Source: Dyadobacter arcticus
GTDB taxonomy: Bacteria > Bacteroidota > Bacteroidia > Cytophagales > Spirosomataceae
Assembly (NCBI RefSeq): GCF_011762185.1
Contig: NZ_JAASQJ010000005.1
Span: 62,001-126,000, forward strand
Length of the DNA: 64,000 nucleotides
Direction of reading: 5' to 3'
Shown: one piece after another, positions 42,431-52,486 of the stretch
Layout of the letters: every line of letters starts with the position of its first letter
How positions within the stretch are numbered: position 1 is the first letter of the stretch
The notes under the pieces: generated by a model
What the model saw: only the letters and a program-made list of their open reading frames with translations
The model's database searches: none
What the model was told of the DNA's origin: nothing
Translations under genes and position numbers: made by a program

Positions 42431-44776
42431 ATGAGCGGATCAAACTTAGAAATTGTTGCAACTCACAAAGGCAGACGTGAAAGTCTGCCAGTCGTTGCTA
42501 TTTTGCAGGAAGCCTGGCAGAACAGATTATGGTTTATTTTTTCGTTTCTCTCCCTTCTGTTTATCGCTCATCTAATTCTCAGGTACACAACGCCTCAGTA
42601 CCTGATCAGTGCATCCCTGCTCATTCGTGACGACTCACGCGGGACTGACTTTGGAGACGCAGCATTACTCGAAGGTCTCGGGCTATCACCTATTAAGAGT
42701 AGCGTTGATAATGAGGTTGAAATTCTGAAAAGCCGTGCACTTTTGGAAGAAGTTATAGATGACCTTCAACTGCATGTTCAATATTTCGCAACCGGCCACC
42801 TAAAAACAACCGAGATTTATGATAAGTCTCCTTTTCGGTTGCGTTTGCTTCAACCCGAGTATTCTTTAACTCCGGCTACGTATCAAATAGAATTATCTGG
42901 CATCAACTCCTACACACTATCAACTCAAAATCAGAGCTTTACGGGCACCTTCAAAGATTCATTACTTCTCCCGCAAGGCTTGGCAATACTTACCCGCACG
43001 CGTTTCGAACCATCTCATGACGACAAATATTCCATTGTAGTCAGAGATAAAGATGAAATCCTGAAAAATTTTGCGAATGCGTTATCGGTATCTGCTAGCA
43101 ACAGAATGGCTAGCATTGTCAACATTAACATTACCGATATCCTCCCCGTAAAAGGAGAGGCAATCCTGAAACAGCTGATAATCAATTACTCTCAGGCCAG
43201 CGTAAACGACAAAAATAGAATTGCTGACAGCACACTGGCTTACATTACCGAAAATCTCAATGAAGTCACAGCTGAATTGAGCGCAATAGAGAAAAATATA
43301 GAACAGTATCGCAGTCGAAATCACCTGACAGACATTGCGGAAAATGGGCGTCTGTTACTTCATAATTCAGATCAATATGCGAAGGAAGCAAATCAACAAT
43401 CAATCAGATTGGAAATAATAGAGTCTCTGGAAAAGTACCTTACGGAAAATCCGGAGCATGCTGTCCCTTCTTCTTTGTTTCAGCAAGAAAACAGCTTTAC
43501 CGATCTCGCGAAAAAATACAATGAAATTCAATTGTTGCGTAAAAAAATACTGGCGACCGTCTCCGAGTCGCATCCTTCCATGCGTCCACTCGATTCACAA
43601 ATCGTAACCCTCAAAGCAGACTTACGAGCTGGAATTATTGCCCAAAAAAATGAGCTGAAAGTTAGCATAATTGCATTGAACCGATTTACTGAACGTTTTC
43701 ACCGTCAAATCAATCAAATCCCGGGCAAGGAACGGATGCTAGTTAACTATTGGCGGCAACAGCAAGTGAAGCAGGAATTATATGTCTATTTATTGAAAAA
43801 ACGCGTTGAAACTGCTATTTCAAGGTCTTCAACCATTGCCAATGCAAGGGTAATTGATTTGCCAAAAGCAGACAAAATTCCGGTTAGGCCTAACAAGCAA
43901 CTGGTATTGATGATGTCCGGTCTGATCGGATTAGCATTACCAATCGCTATACAGCATCTCAGAGCTCTTTTTAACAATAAAATAAGCAGTAAGGCAGAAA
44001 TTGTCAACAGTTGCAACGTCCCCATTTTGGCAGAAATCAGTCATCAAAATGACTTTATCGCTGAAATCTTTCATTCCAACAAACGTAGCATTGTCGCCGA
44101 GCAGTTCCGGATTTTTAGGACCAATATTCTATTTATCGCTGTCGCTCAAAAGTGTCAGACAATTTTGATCACATCGGGGATGGGCGGCGAAGGCAAGTCA
44201 TTCATTGCGCTCAATTTATCGGCTTCACTTGCATTATCCGGCAAGAAAGTTCTGCTCATTGAATTTGATCTTCGAAAACCCACATTGGCAGGGACATTGA
44301 ACCTGAAAAAGTCCGGGTTCACCGACTACCTTATCTCTAATCAGAACATTGAAGATTTTCTTCAAGTATCCGGGAGCGATTACTCCTTTCACATACTTAC
44401 CTCAGGTCAGGAGCCCCCAAATCCAGCAGAAATTTTGTGCTTTGCCAAGGTTGCGGAAATGATCCATGCATTCAAGAAAATGTATGACTACATCATTTTC
44501 GACACTCCTCCAATTGGTCTGGTGACTGATTCACAGCTTCTTAGCTCCTACGCAGATATTTCGTTTTATGTGATTCGTCAGCAATTTACATTCAAGGATC
44601 AACTGGAAGACGTTGCCGAAATATTCAAAGAAAATCGGTTGCCAAAATTGCATCTGATCCTAAACGGTACCCGACAGCTCCCTGATTACAGATATAGTTA
44701 CGGATATATTGAGAAACCTCCAAATGCATTAATGAAGCAGATTAGAAAACTAAAACTTAATTCAAAAACCTCATGA
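42431..44776 (+). CDS. polysaccharide co-polymerase / tyrosine autokinase (Wzc-like)
   Basis: The 781-residue protein has an N-terminal membrane helix (WFIFSFLSLLFIAHLIL), a long periplasmic coiled-coil Wzz/GNVR domain (about 60-490) and a second helix (LVLMMSGLIGLALPIA). The cytosolic BY-kinase domain has Walker A GMGGEGKS (Lys589), Walker A' LLIEFDLRKP and Walker B DYIIFDTPP. The C-terminus has a short tyrosine cluster YRYSYGY, the expected autophosphorylation site. It controls chain length and export and opens the sialic-acid operon. Confidence 0.93.
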   Translation: MSGSNLEIVATHKGRRESLPVVAILQEAWQNRLWFIFSFLSLLFIAHLILRYTTPQYLISASLLIRDDSRGTDFGDAALLEGLGLSPIKSSVDNEVEILKSRALLEEVIDDLQLHVQYFATGHLKTTEIYDKSPFRLRLLQPEYSLTPATYQIELSGINSYTLSTQNQSFTGTFKDSLLLPQGLAILTRTRFEPSHDDKYSIVVRDKDEILKNFANALSVSASNRMASIVNINITDILPVKGEAILKQLIINYSQASVNDKNRIADSTLAYITENLNEVTAELSAIEKNIEQYRSRNHLTDIAENGRLLLHNSDQYAKEANQQSIRLEIIESLEKYLTENPEHAVPSSLFQQENSFTDLAKKYNEIQLLRKKILATVSESHPSMRPLDSQIVTLKADLRAGIIAQKNELKVSIIALNRFTERFHRQINQIPGKERMLVNYWRQQQVKQELYVYLLKKRVETAISRSSTIANARVIDLPKADKIPVRPNKQLVLMMSGLIGLALPIAIQHLRALFNNKISSKAEIVNSCNVPILAEISHQNDFIAEIFHSNKRSIVAEQFRIFRTNILFIAVAQKCQTILITSGMGGEGKSFIALNLSASLALSGKKVLLIEFDLRKPTLAGTLNLKKSGFTDYLISNQNIEDFLQVSGSDYSFHILTSGQEPPNPAEILCFAKVAEMIHAFKKMYDYIIFDTPPIGLVTDSQLLSSYADISFYVIRQQFTFKDQLEDVAEIFKENRLPKLHLILNGTRQLPDYRYSYGYIEKPPNALMKQIRKLKLNSKTS

Positions 44777-45777
44777 AGAACATATACATCATTGCAGAAA
44801 TTGGGCAGGCGCATGAAGGAAGTGTGGGGCTCGCGCACTCGTATATCGACGCGCTGGCCAATACTGGAATAAATGCAATCAAGTTCCAAATGCACATTGC
44901 GGAAGCAGAAAGCAGCATTTATGAATCATTCCGGATCCCGTTCTCCTATGAAGATGACACGAGATTGGCGTACTGGAAAAGAATGGAATTTTCAAAAACG
45001 CATTGGGTTGAGCTAAAAGAACATTGTGAAGTGAGGAAACTGGATTTCATAGTAAGCCCATTTTCAGTTCGGGCCGTCGAAACGCTTAATGAAATAGGTG
45101 TCGCTACCATTAAAATTGGTTCGGGGGAACTTGACGATTTTTTGATTTTGGACAAAATATCAGATTTGGGCAAAAACATCATCCTATCCTCAGGTATGAG
45201 CTCACTTCCTGATCTGGATTATGCAGTGGATTTTCTGAAAAGCAAGCATTGTTCCTTCGCGTTAATGCAATGCACAACCGCCTACCCAACCAGGCCACGC
45301 CAATGGGGATTGAACATGATTGCCGAGTTTAGCAAACGCTATCAAATCCCAATAGGCTTTTCTGATCATTCCGGGGATATCTATGCTTGTCTGGCGGCAG
45401 CAAGTCTCGGTGCTCGGCTGCTAGAATTTCATGTCACTTTCGATAAAAGAATGTTTGGCCCTGACAGTTCCTCCTCCCTGACTATTGACCAGGTACATAA
45501 GCTTGTAAAGGGAGTCAGGCAGATTGAAATAGGTTTAGTCAATCCAATTAATAAAGCAGATCCTTCAGATTTCAGGTCTTTGAAATCAATTTTCGGAAAG
45601 TCTCTGGCGGTAAACAAACCGCTTAAAATGGGGCACTTATTAGCCGTTGAAGATCTTGAATCCAAGAAGCCGGCAGGTTATGGAGTTTGTGTAAAAAGTT
45701 ACAAGAACCTCTTAGGAAAAGCATTGGCAAAAGATGTCGACCAGTGGGACTTTTTGACTGAAAATCATTTTTCCTAA
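44773..45777 (+). CDS. neuB: N-acetylneuraminate synthase family protein
   Basis: The 334-residue protein begins IYIIAEIGQAHEGSVGLAHSYIDALANTGINAIKFQMH, the NeuB barrel. It has KIGSGELDDFLILDKI, QCTTAYPT and GFSDHSGD motifs, and a C-terminal SAF domain (about 270-334). It condenses phosphoenolpyruvate with N-acetylmannosamine or a related sugar to a nonulosonic acid. With the epimerase and cytidylyltransferase downstream, N-acetylneuraminic acid is the simplest product; legionaminic-type acids cannot be excluded. The ATG overlaps the kinase stop (ATGA). Confidence 0.92.
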   Translation: MKNIYIIAEIGQAHEGSVGLAHSYIDALANTGINAIKFQMHIAEAESSIYESFRIPFSYEDDTRLAYWKRMEFSKTHWVELKEHCEVRKLDFIVSPFSVRAVETLNEIGVATIKIGSGELDDFLILDKISDLGKNIILSSGMSSLPDLDYAVDFLKSKHCSFALMQCTTAYPTRPRQWGLNMIAEFSKRYQIPIGFSDHSGDIYACLAAASLGARLLEFHVTFDKRMFGPDSSSSLTIDQVHKLVKGVRQIEIGLVNPINKADPSDFRSLKSIFGKSLAVNKPLKMGHLLAVEDLESKKPAGYGVCVKSYKNLLGKALAKDVDQWDFLTENHFS

Positions 45778-46928
45778 TGCGAAAAATTTGTGTAGTCGTC
45801 TCTGCAAGAGCCAGTTATAGCAGATCAAAAACATTGCTTTCGGCGATAAAGGAGCATTCTAATCTGCAACTTCAATTAGTGGTAATGGCAAGTGCGTTAC
45901 TAAATAAGTTTGGCCACGTCGCATCGAACATTGAGAGCGACGGGTTTGAAATCACCGCGATCGTCACGAATTGCCTGGAAGCAGAGTACCGGACGTCTGC
46001 TGCAAAAACAACCGGATTGGGGATTATTGAGCTTGCTACCATTTTTGATCACCTTAGGCCCGATGTCGTTGTAACCATTGCCGACCGGTTTGAAACCATG
46101 TCGACGGCCATTGCCGCCAGTTACATGAATATACCGCTCGCCCACATTCAGGGAGGAGAAGTAACAGGTAACATTGATGAAAAAGTAAGGCACGCCATCA
46201 CCAAACTTGCAGACATTCACTTTGTCGCAACCAAAGACGCCCGGTCTCGAGTAATCCGCCTGGGTGAACGACCTGAAACTGTACATTTAACAGGTTGCCC
46301 CTCCATTGATCTGGCTTTGGAAACATTAAATACTGCCGCACCGGTTTCTGATCCTTGTTATTTGTACGGAGGCATCGGCTTGCAGCCCGATCTTTCCAAT
46401 CCTTATTTAATGGTACTTCAGCATTCCGTGACGTCCGAATCAGAATGCGCCAAAATTCAGATCGACAGCACTTTGGAAGCTGTTCGATTGTTAGGAATGC
46501 CAACTTTATGGTTTTGGCCCAACTCCGATCCTGGAACTTGTGAAATAGCCAAAGGTATCAGAACCTTTCATGAACGGAATCCAGACTTACCTGTCCACTT
46601 TTTCAAAAATATCCCTTACGCGACTTTCCTGCATCTCATTCATCAATGTGCTTGTCTGGTCGGCAATTCGAGTACCGGTATCCGCGAAGGCGCGTGCCTC
46701 GGAGTCCCTACTGTAAATATCGGAAGCAGGCAATCCGGTAGGGAAAGGGGAAAAAATGTGGTGGATGCCGAACCTGAGACTGGTTCCATTGTCACAGCCA
46801 TTAAATATCAACTAACGCAAAGTCGCTACACGCCCAATTTCCTGTATGGAGATGGGCATGCAGGTGTCAAAATCGCACAGATTCTTGCAGAGATACCTCT
46901 CACATTTGAAAAGAAAATAACCTACTAA
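45777..46928 (+). CDS. neuC: UDP-N-acetylglucosamine 2-epimerase, hydrolysing
   Basis: The 383-residue GT-B-fold enzyme starts KICVVVSARASYSRSKTLLSAIK. It contains VVTIADRFETMSTAIAASYMNIPLAHIQGGEVTGNIDEKVRHAITKLADIHFVAT and GNSSTGIREGACLGVPTVNIGSRQSGRERG, as in NeuC/NnaA. It makes N-acetylmannosamine from UDP-GlcNAc. It is linked to neuB by a TAATG overlap and sits between neuB and neuA, matching the metabolic order. Confidence 0.93.
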   Translation: MRKICVVVSARASYSRSKTLLSAIKEHSNLQLQLVVMASALLNKFGHVASNIESDGFEITAIVTNCLEAEYRTSAAKTTGLGIIELATIFDHLRPDVVVTIADRFETMSTAIAASYMNIPLAHIQGGEVTGNIDEKVRHAITKLADIHFVATKDARSRVIRLGERPETVHLTGCPSIDLALETLNTAAPVSDPCYLYGGIGLQPDLSNPYLMVLQHSVTSESECAKIQIDSTLEAVRLLGMPTLWFWPNSDPGTCEIAKGIRTFHERNPDLPVHFFKNIPYATFLHLIHQCACLVGNSSTGIREGACLGVPTVNIGSRQSGRERGKNVVDAEPETGSIVTAIKYQLTQSRYTPNFLYGDGHAGVKIAQILAEIPLTFEKKITY

Positions 46929-47653
46929 TGAACATTAATCCAAGAATACTTGCCATCATTCCAGCCCGTGGGGGATCCAAAAGTGTATCGAACAAAAACA
47001 TGAAATTGATTGGAGACAAACCGCTTATTGCTTACACCATTGAGTCGGCTTTACAGGCAAAAATGCTCACCAAAATCATTGTTTCCAGCGACAATTTGGA
47101 TACGCTCAATTTTGCAAGACAATTTACCGGAATTGAGATCCCATTTACCCGTCCCAGGCAGCTAGCGACAGATGCGTCACCAACAATTGATGTCGTGAAA
47201 CATGCGCTGCTACATTATCTGGCTCATGGAATCTCTTTTGATTTTGTCGTATTGCTTCAACCTACTTCACCATTCCGAAGCTGCGATCTGATCGACAATG
47301 CGATTAAGCACATTATACATTCGCACGCCGATTGCCTCATTTCAGTCCAAAAAATTCCAGACCGATTTAACCCCTATTGGTCATTTGAATGCCAGGATAA
47401 GACCCTTAAGATGGTAGGCCCTGGCGAAAAGCTTATTTCCAGACGTCAAAACTTGCCAGACACTTTTCACAGGGACGGGAAAATTTACATTACCAGGACC
47501 TCTCTTATTATGCAGGGAAAATTAATAGGCGGGACGATCGCAGGCTTTATTGCTGACAATGAACCTGATATAAATATCGATACCCCCGAAGATTGGAAGA
47601 ACGCACATATAGCCATGGAAAAATGGAAAACCATTCTAAAAAATCAATTCTGA
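46928..47653 (+). CDS. neuA: acylneuraminate cytidylyltransferase
   Basis: The 241-residue protein has the nucleotide-binding IIPARGGSKSVSNKNMKLIGDKPLIAYTIESAL, LLQPTSPFRSCDLIDNAI, and the metal-site DINIDTPEDW. It activates the nonulosonic acid to its CMP form. The next gene starts 31 bp before its stop. Confidence 0.94.
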   Translation: MNINPRILAIIPARGGSKSVSNKNMKLIGDKPLIAYTIESALQAKMLTKIIVSSDNLDTLNFARQFTGIEIPFTRPRQLATDASPTIDVVKHALLHYLAHGISFDFVVLLQPTSPFRSCDLIDNAIKHIIHSHADCLISVQKIPDRFNPYWSFECQDKTLKMVGPGEKLISRRQNLPDTFHRDGKIYITRTSLIMQGKLIGGTIAGFIADNEPDINIDTPEDWKNAHIAMEKWKTILKNQF

Positions 47654-49011
47654 TTTTGATCACCAATAGTTTTGCGGCAATTAATGTGATACACAGCGGC
47701 CTGCTCAAAAAGTTAGCTGACAAATATGCGGTCTCTCTTATTTCCACATTGATTGGACAGCACGAAATTTTACAGATAAACGAGTATTTCAAAATCAATG
47801 TGAAGTTGTTGAATATTCGAGTTCAGGATGAGACTCGCATCATTAAATGCTTACGAAAAGTTGAAAAACTGCTATTCTGCATTGCATACGACATTAAGAC
47901 CCAAGAAATCAAAATTTCAAAACAACCAGTCTTAGTTCGGGCATTGATACGCTTTCTGAAATTTTTTGCTTTTACCAGAAGTGCAACGCTGCTGGGGCTT
48001 ATTCCTTTGAGGAAATTCATTATACTTTTTTCATCTCGGTTGTCCAGCCCGAAATCGTTGCGCAGCTATCACTTTGACGGCGTAGTTTCTTCGTCCCCAT
48101 TGGATATCAGAGAAAATAGCATTGTGAATTTTTTAAAAAGACAAAACATAAAGGCGTTGGGGATGATTATCAGCTGGGATAATCTTACTTCCAAAGGCAT
48201 CATCAATGCCCGACACGATTACTTGCTAGTTTGGAATCAACTGATGGCCAATGAATTCATTCGATTTTACTCAGTTTTTAAATTAAAAGAGAAAATCTGC
48301 ATAACGGGCATTCCCAGATTCGATTTACATTTTCGGGATGGGCATCAGATGGAGGTAGAGCAATTATTCAGAAACCAATTTGCCATCTCTCCTTCTGACA
48401 AAGTGATCTTTTTCGCAACCAGCGCGGCTAAGCATTTTGTCAACCAAAAATTGATTTTCAACCACTTACAAGAATACCTGCAACTCCGGGAAAATATCAT
48501 TCTCATTGTAAGATGCCATCCCGCCGACAACTTTGAACTGTATAAACCTTATTTGCATGAAGGCAAAGTCAGGATTTGGCATGTGGAAAATCCCGTAACT
48601 GATGCTTCGAGAATGTTCATGGAGTGGCTGCCGCCATTGGATTATCTTGATTCTCTGTCGCGTATGCTAAAAAACTGTAACGTGTGCGTGCAAGTCGCAT
48701 CAACGATTCGGCTGGATGCTGCTGCTTGCGACAAACCTGTCATTAGCATTGCCTATGATGGCGATCAAATTTTGCCTTGGAGCCATTCGGTAAGGCGACT
48801 TTATGATTATTCCCATCAAGTTCCTGTAAATCAGCTAGCAGTCGATGATGTGGCATTTTGTAAAAACGACTTGTTTGATTCACTTGATAAAATTCTGCAT
48901 GAAAATTACATTAAACCGGATTTACGAAAAGCCATCAAATCAATTCTTTACACAACCAAACCCGACGCTGTTGAATTCTCCATGAAATATATAGGAGAAT
49001 GGCTGGATTGA
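47623..49011 (+). CDS. putative glycosyl/glycerophosphotransferase-fold polysaccharide enzyme
   Basis: From ATG 47623 this protein has 462 residues. There is no certain family match. Visible are an N-terminal Rossmann-like strand SILILITNSFAAINVIHSGLLKKL, IISWDNLTSKGIINARHDYLLVWNQ, ICITGIPRFDLHF, a second Rossmann start VIFFATSAAKHF, and IILIVRCHPADNFELYKPYL. The layout recalls the GT-B fold of CDP-glycerol or capsule transferases. Its place directly after neuA makes a transferase using CMP-sialate plausible, but this is inference. Confidence 0.6.
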   Translation: MENHSKKSILILITNSFAAINVIHSGLLKKLADKYAVSLISTLIGQHEILQINEYFKINVKLLNIRVQDETRIIKCLRKVEKLLFCIAYDIKTQEIKISKQPVLVRALIRFLKFFAFTRSATLLGLIPLRKFIILFSSRLSSPKSLRSYHFDGVVSSSPLDIRENSIVNFLKRQNIKALGMIISWDNLTSKGIINARHDYLLVWNQLMANEFIRFYSVFKLKEKICITGIPRFDLHFRDGHQMEVEQLFRNQFAISPSDKVIFFATSAAKHFVNQKLIFNHLQEYLQLRENIILIVRCHPADNFELYKPYLHEGKVRIWHVENPVTDASRMFMEWLPPLDYLDSLSRMLKNCNVCVQVASTIRLDAAACDKPVISIAYDGDQILPWSHSVRRLYDYSHQVPVNQLAVDDVAFCKNDLFDSLDKILHENYIKPDLRKAIKSILYTTKPDAVEFSMKYIGEWLD

Positions 49012-50399
49012 TCAGGGAAATAATACAAAAATGGCTGCTATCTGTATCGCTGACATCTGTTTTGAGCGTATTCTTCGATGAGTTGCTTCGCATTGGAGAA
49101 AGCCCTTTTCAATCGCTAGTCGTCCTTTCCTTTTATACTTATTGCAGTATAACCCTTTTTTCATCTTCTGCGCATAAGCTTTTCCACGTCATCAGCATTC
49201 CAATCATTACCCAATTCTTACATTTGTTTCAAAAGTACACATTCACGGCAGGTGCAAACTCGATCTGGCGCTTACTTCCATTCTTGTTGCTTGTATTCTA
49301 TTTTCTCTACTTTTTTATCAGGAAAAATCCGAAGCTATCCCAAAGTGAAAATTTGTTTCTTGTATCCTGGATCATCGGAAACTTCTGCTATTTCCTGATC
49401 TCCCCCAATCTGCACAAAATCGTAATCGGAGGCTTTTTGCTGTACCTGATCACGTTGCCCATGTATTTCCTGTATTTCACGCATGCAATGCATGATGCTG
49501 ACTTTTGTGCTAAAATCGAAGGCTATCTAAGTTTGCTATTTACAATGCTGGGTCTCGGAACTTTTGGATTGGTAATAGCGGCCGCGGATTATAAAGGCTC
49601 GGATAACTTATTGGCAACGAGGAATATTACAGATACCAATGTCACAATGGCTTATTTTATTTTACTTTGGCCATTTACACTACTTTATTGTCGGCAACGC
49701 ATTGCTTCATTCCCCGCAACCCTATTCATGCTTTTCATTTTTTTAGGCGTAGTGGTTTTTTCATTTTCGAGAGGTGCAGTATTTATCATCATCCCCTACC
49801 TCATTGTCACATTGCTTTTGATAAGGGGCCAAAAGCAAATCTGGTGGCTGATTTTTGCCGTAGTAGTCGCATTGGTTTTCATTCCCGAGCTAGCAAACTT
49901 TACCGATCGTCAGGATCTGGCTTATTTCTGGCGGTTGCGGTTTGGCGATTTTCAAAATATCAGCGCAGCAATTGAAAAATTACAAACAGCAAGCGGTCGT
50001 GCGGAAATTCATGCCATCGCATATGGTCTGTTTCTTCAAAGCCCTTTATTTGGTCATGGAATTGGAAGTTTTGAAACCTTAGGCCCGGGGTATCGTGAAG
50101 CGCATTCCATATTTTTTACATTATTAGCTGAACAAGGCATTATCGGAATAGTATATATGTATTCCATTTTTTTAAGTCTTGGATTTTCTCTCATAAAAAT
50201 TAGCTGCATCAATGTTAAATATGCACTTCTGCCCATCAGCCTGACCTTCTACTTGCTTTTTAATCACACAGTCGGAACCGTCTTTGTCATCATTCCCGGC
50301 AAAAGCGTAACAATTAATTGCATCGCCCCTATGCTTTTGCTCTGCCATTATTTTTATGCAAAAAGCAAAGTCTTGGAAAGAACCGCCAATGATGCGTAA
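48999..50399 (+). CDS. O-antigen ligase/polymerase (Wzy-like) membrane protein
   Basis: The 466-residue protein has about twelve membrane helices. A large periplasmic loop precedes LFLQSPLFGHGIGSFETLGPGYREAHSIFFTLLAEQGIIGIVYMYSIF, the WaaL/Wzy signature with HS. It should polymerise or ligate lipid-linked repeat units. It overlaps the preceding gene by 13 bp and the next by 11 bp. Confidence 0.87.
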   Translation: MAGLIREIIQKWLLSVSLTSVLSVFFDELLRIGESPFQSLVVLSFYTYCSITLFSSSAHKLFHVISIPIITQFLHLFQKYTFTAGANSIWRLLPFLLLVFYFLYFFIRKNPKLSQSENLFLVSWIIGNFCYFLISPNLHKIVIGGFLLYLITLPMYFLYFTHAMHDADFCAKIEGYLSLLFTMLGLGTFGLVIAAADYKGSDNLLATRNITDTNVTMAYFILLWPFTLLYCRQRIASFPATLFMLFIFLGVVVFSFSRGAVFIIIPYLIVTLLLIRGQKQIWWLIFAVVVALVFIPELANFTDRQDLAYFWRLRFGDFQNISAAIEKLQTASGRAEIHAIAYGLFLQSPLFGHGIGSFETLGPGYREAHSIFFTLLAEQGIIGIVYMYSIFLSLGFSLIKISCINVKYALLPISLTFYLLFNHTVGTVFVIIPGKSVTINCIAPMLLLCHYFYAKSKVLERTANDA

Positions 50400-51423
50400 A
50401 ATACTAATCGTTGGAAAAATACCGCCGCCAATTGGAGGGGTTACCGTTCATATAAGCAGATTGGTAAGGGGATTGAAAGAAAAAAAATTTACGCGATTTT
50501 CCTTTTGTGACTTAGAACGAGACCAATGGTTTGTGATTATTTTAAAGATAGTACGCCATCAAGTGATCCATCTGCACCTATCCAAACCCTATCAACAGCT
50601 CATCTTCGCTCTTTTTTGCAAGATATTTGCCAAAAAGTTGATCATCACATACCATGGAAACTGGGGACGCTATGGGATATTTGGAAATTGGATGGTAAGC
50701 ATGTCCGCGTGGCTAGCGTCCGTGCCGGTTGTTCAAAATGCGGGGAGCTTTCAAAAAGCAATATTTCTTAACAAAAATGCGAGGCGGATCTCCACATTTA
50801 TATCGTCAGCTGACGTTCCAGAATTAAGCGAGCAGCAACTTTTTGTCCTGACCACATTTATCAAAAGTTATCAAATAATCCTTTGTACCAATGCCTGGAA
50901 CCTGGCTTTCGATCGAAATGGGAGTGAAACTTATGGAATATCTGATATAATCCGACGTGTCAAAAGCGAACCGGATGTTGCACTAATCATATCCGACCCT
51001 TCGAAAAATTATGAGAAGTACATGAAGAGCACATTTGAAAATGTCCCTTCCAATGTTCTTTTCGTAACGTATGCTCATGATTTCCGGTGCATTCTTCGTA
51101 TTTCGGACGCCTTCATCCGTAATACTACAACCGACGGGGTATCATTGTCTATCCATGAAGCGATGGAGGCAAATGTTCCAATATTTGCATCCGATTCTGT
51201 GGAGCGACCAGCTTTCTGCTGGCTTTTTAGGGATATTATGAAAGTTGATTTTCGGGATGCTATTGTACTGGCAGGGAATTTGTTAGATAGAGAAGCTCCT
51301 CAGATGATATACGCCGACCCGGTGGATGATCTTATTTCCTTATATAATTTGTACCTGGACAAAAAGTACCTGGACAAAAACGAGGTATGTGATGTGAACT
51401 GTCCGAAAAAAACAAAGGCATAG
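50389..51423 (+). CDS. glycosyltransferase, GT4-like
   Basis: I start at ATG 50389 (344 residues) rather than the in-frame 50356. The N-terminus MMRKILIVGKIPPPIGGVTVHISRLVRGL is the usual GT4 acceptor-domain opening; the C-terminal domain has FIRNTTTDGVSLSIHEAMEANVPIFASDS in place of the EX7E region. Some GT4 catalytic residues are weak. It is the last gene of the operon. Confidence 0.78.
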   Translation: MMRKILIVGKIPPPIGGVTVHISRLVRGLKEKKFTRFSFCDLERDQWFVIILKIVRHQVIHLHLSKPYQQLIFALFCKIFAKKLIITYHGNWGRYGIFGNWMVSMSAWLASVPVVQNAGSFQKAIFLNKNARRISTFISSADVPELSEQQLFVLTTFIKSYQIILCTNAWNLAFDRNGSETYGISDIIRRVKSEPDVALIISDPSKNYEKYMKSTFENVPSNVLFVTYAHDFRCILRISDAFIRNTTTDGVSLSIHEAMEANVPIFASDSVERPAFCWLFRDIMKVDFRDAIVLAGNLLDREAPQMIYADPVDDLISLYNLYLDKKYLDKNEVCDVNCPKKTKA

Positions 51424-51720
51424 AAAAATTTCCATGCCCTGTTTCACACTATACACACACTATATTTTTAATATCTATATATCTCGTTTGATAATTCCTA
51501 AACTAAGTTTCAATATCGCAAAATAACAAACTAAAGTAATTAGAAAAAAACTTTCGATTGTGAATTTCTAAATTCTAGTAAGAAAATAATGGACAATTCT
51601 AAAGTCCTGCCCGGGTGTAAGAAGCCAGGGCATCAAATTTACGAAAATATTATTTAATTATTGGTCAAACTATCATACCTGATTACTTTCGCAGAAAAAT
51701 ATTCATCATAACTTTTATTC
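51424..51720. other. AT-rich intergenic region, nothing recognised
   Basis: This ~300-bp gap follows the polysaccharide operon. It is AT-rich, with a weak TGCCC/GGGCA hairpin near 51609-51634 and a near-consensus TACTTTCG box close to 51685 that may drive terC. I see no gene, tRNA or strong terminator. Confidence 0.4.
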
Positions 51721-52476
51721 ATGGAAGCGTTTTTTACGACGGATGCATTGATAAGTTTATTAACGCTAACTTTATTAGAGGTTGTTCTCGGCATTGATAA
51801 TATCATTTTTATTACCATTGTCGCCGGAAAACTTCCAGCATCTCAACGAAAAAAAGCACAGAATCAAGGATTGCTTATTGCATTAGTACTTCGAGTAGCC
51901 CTGCTTTTTGCAATTTCCTGGGTCATCGGTTTGAAACAGGATCTGCTTACACTCTGGGGACATGGTTTTAGTGGCCGTGACCTAATCTTACTCGGAGGAG
52001 GACTTTTCCTGCTTTATAGTACCACAAAAGAAATTCACCATAAGCTGGAAGGTGAGACTGAGGACTTACCATCCGGAGAAAAATCCTCCAAGGCAACGAT
52101 AACCTTTGGAGGCGCATTGGTTCAGATAGCACTACTCAACATTATTTTTTCTTTTGACTCGGTACTTACCGCGGTTGGCCTGGTAAAAGAGATACCTATC
52201 ATGATCGCGGCTGTCGTTGCCTCAACTTTGATCATGATTGCATTCGCAAGCAAAATCGGGGATTTTGTAAATAATCATCCGTCCATCAAAATTTTAGCAT
52301 TGTCTTTTTTGTTGATGATTGGTACCCTGCTGGTAGCCGAAGCTTTTCACTATGAAATCCCAAAAGGGTATGCGTATTTCGCAATGGCATTCTCCTTCCT
52401 CGTGGAATTGCTGAACATGAAGCTTGACAAAAATACCAAAGAGGGTCCGATAAAACTCCGCGAACGTGTAAACTGA
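51721..52476 (+). CDS. TerC-family integral membrane protein
   Basis: The 251 residues form about seven helices with the TerC signature LLEVVLGIDNIIFITIVAGKLP and the second acidic site IIFSFDSVLTAVGLV. TerC proteins are associated with metal (often Mn or Ca) homeostasis at the membrane; the transported ion here is unknown. It is followed 10 bp later by dnaG. Confidence 0.93.
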   Translation: MEAFFTTDALISLLTLTLLEVVLGIDNIIFITIVAGKLPASQRKKAQNQGLLIALVLRVALLFAISWVIGLKQDLLTLWGHGFSGRDLILLGGGLFLLYSTTKEIHHKLEGETEDLPSGEKSSKATITFGGALVQIALLNIIFSFDSVLTAVGLVKEIPIMIAAVVASTLIMIAFASKIGDFVNNHPSIKILALSFLLMIGTLLVAEAFHYEIPKGYAYFAMAFSFLVELLNMKLDKNTKEGPIKLRERVN

Positions 52477-52486
52477 CCGACGAAAC

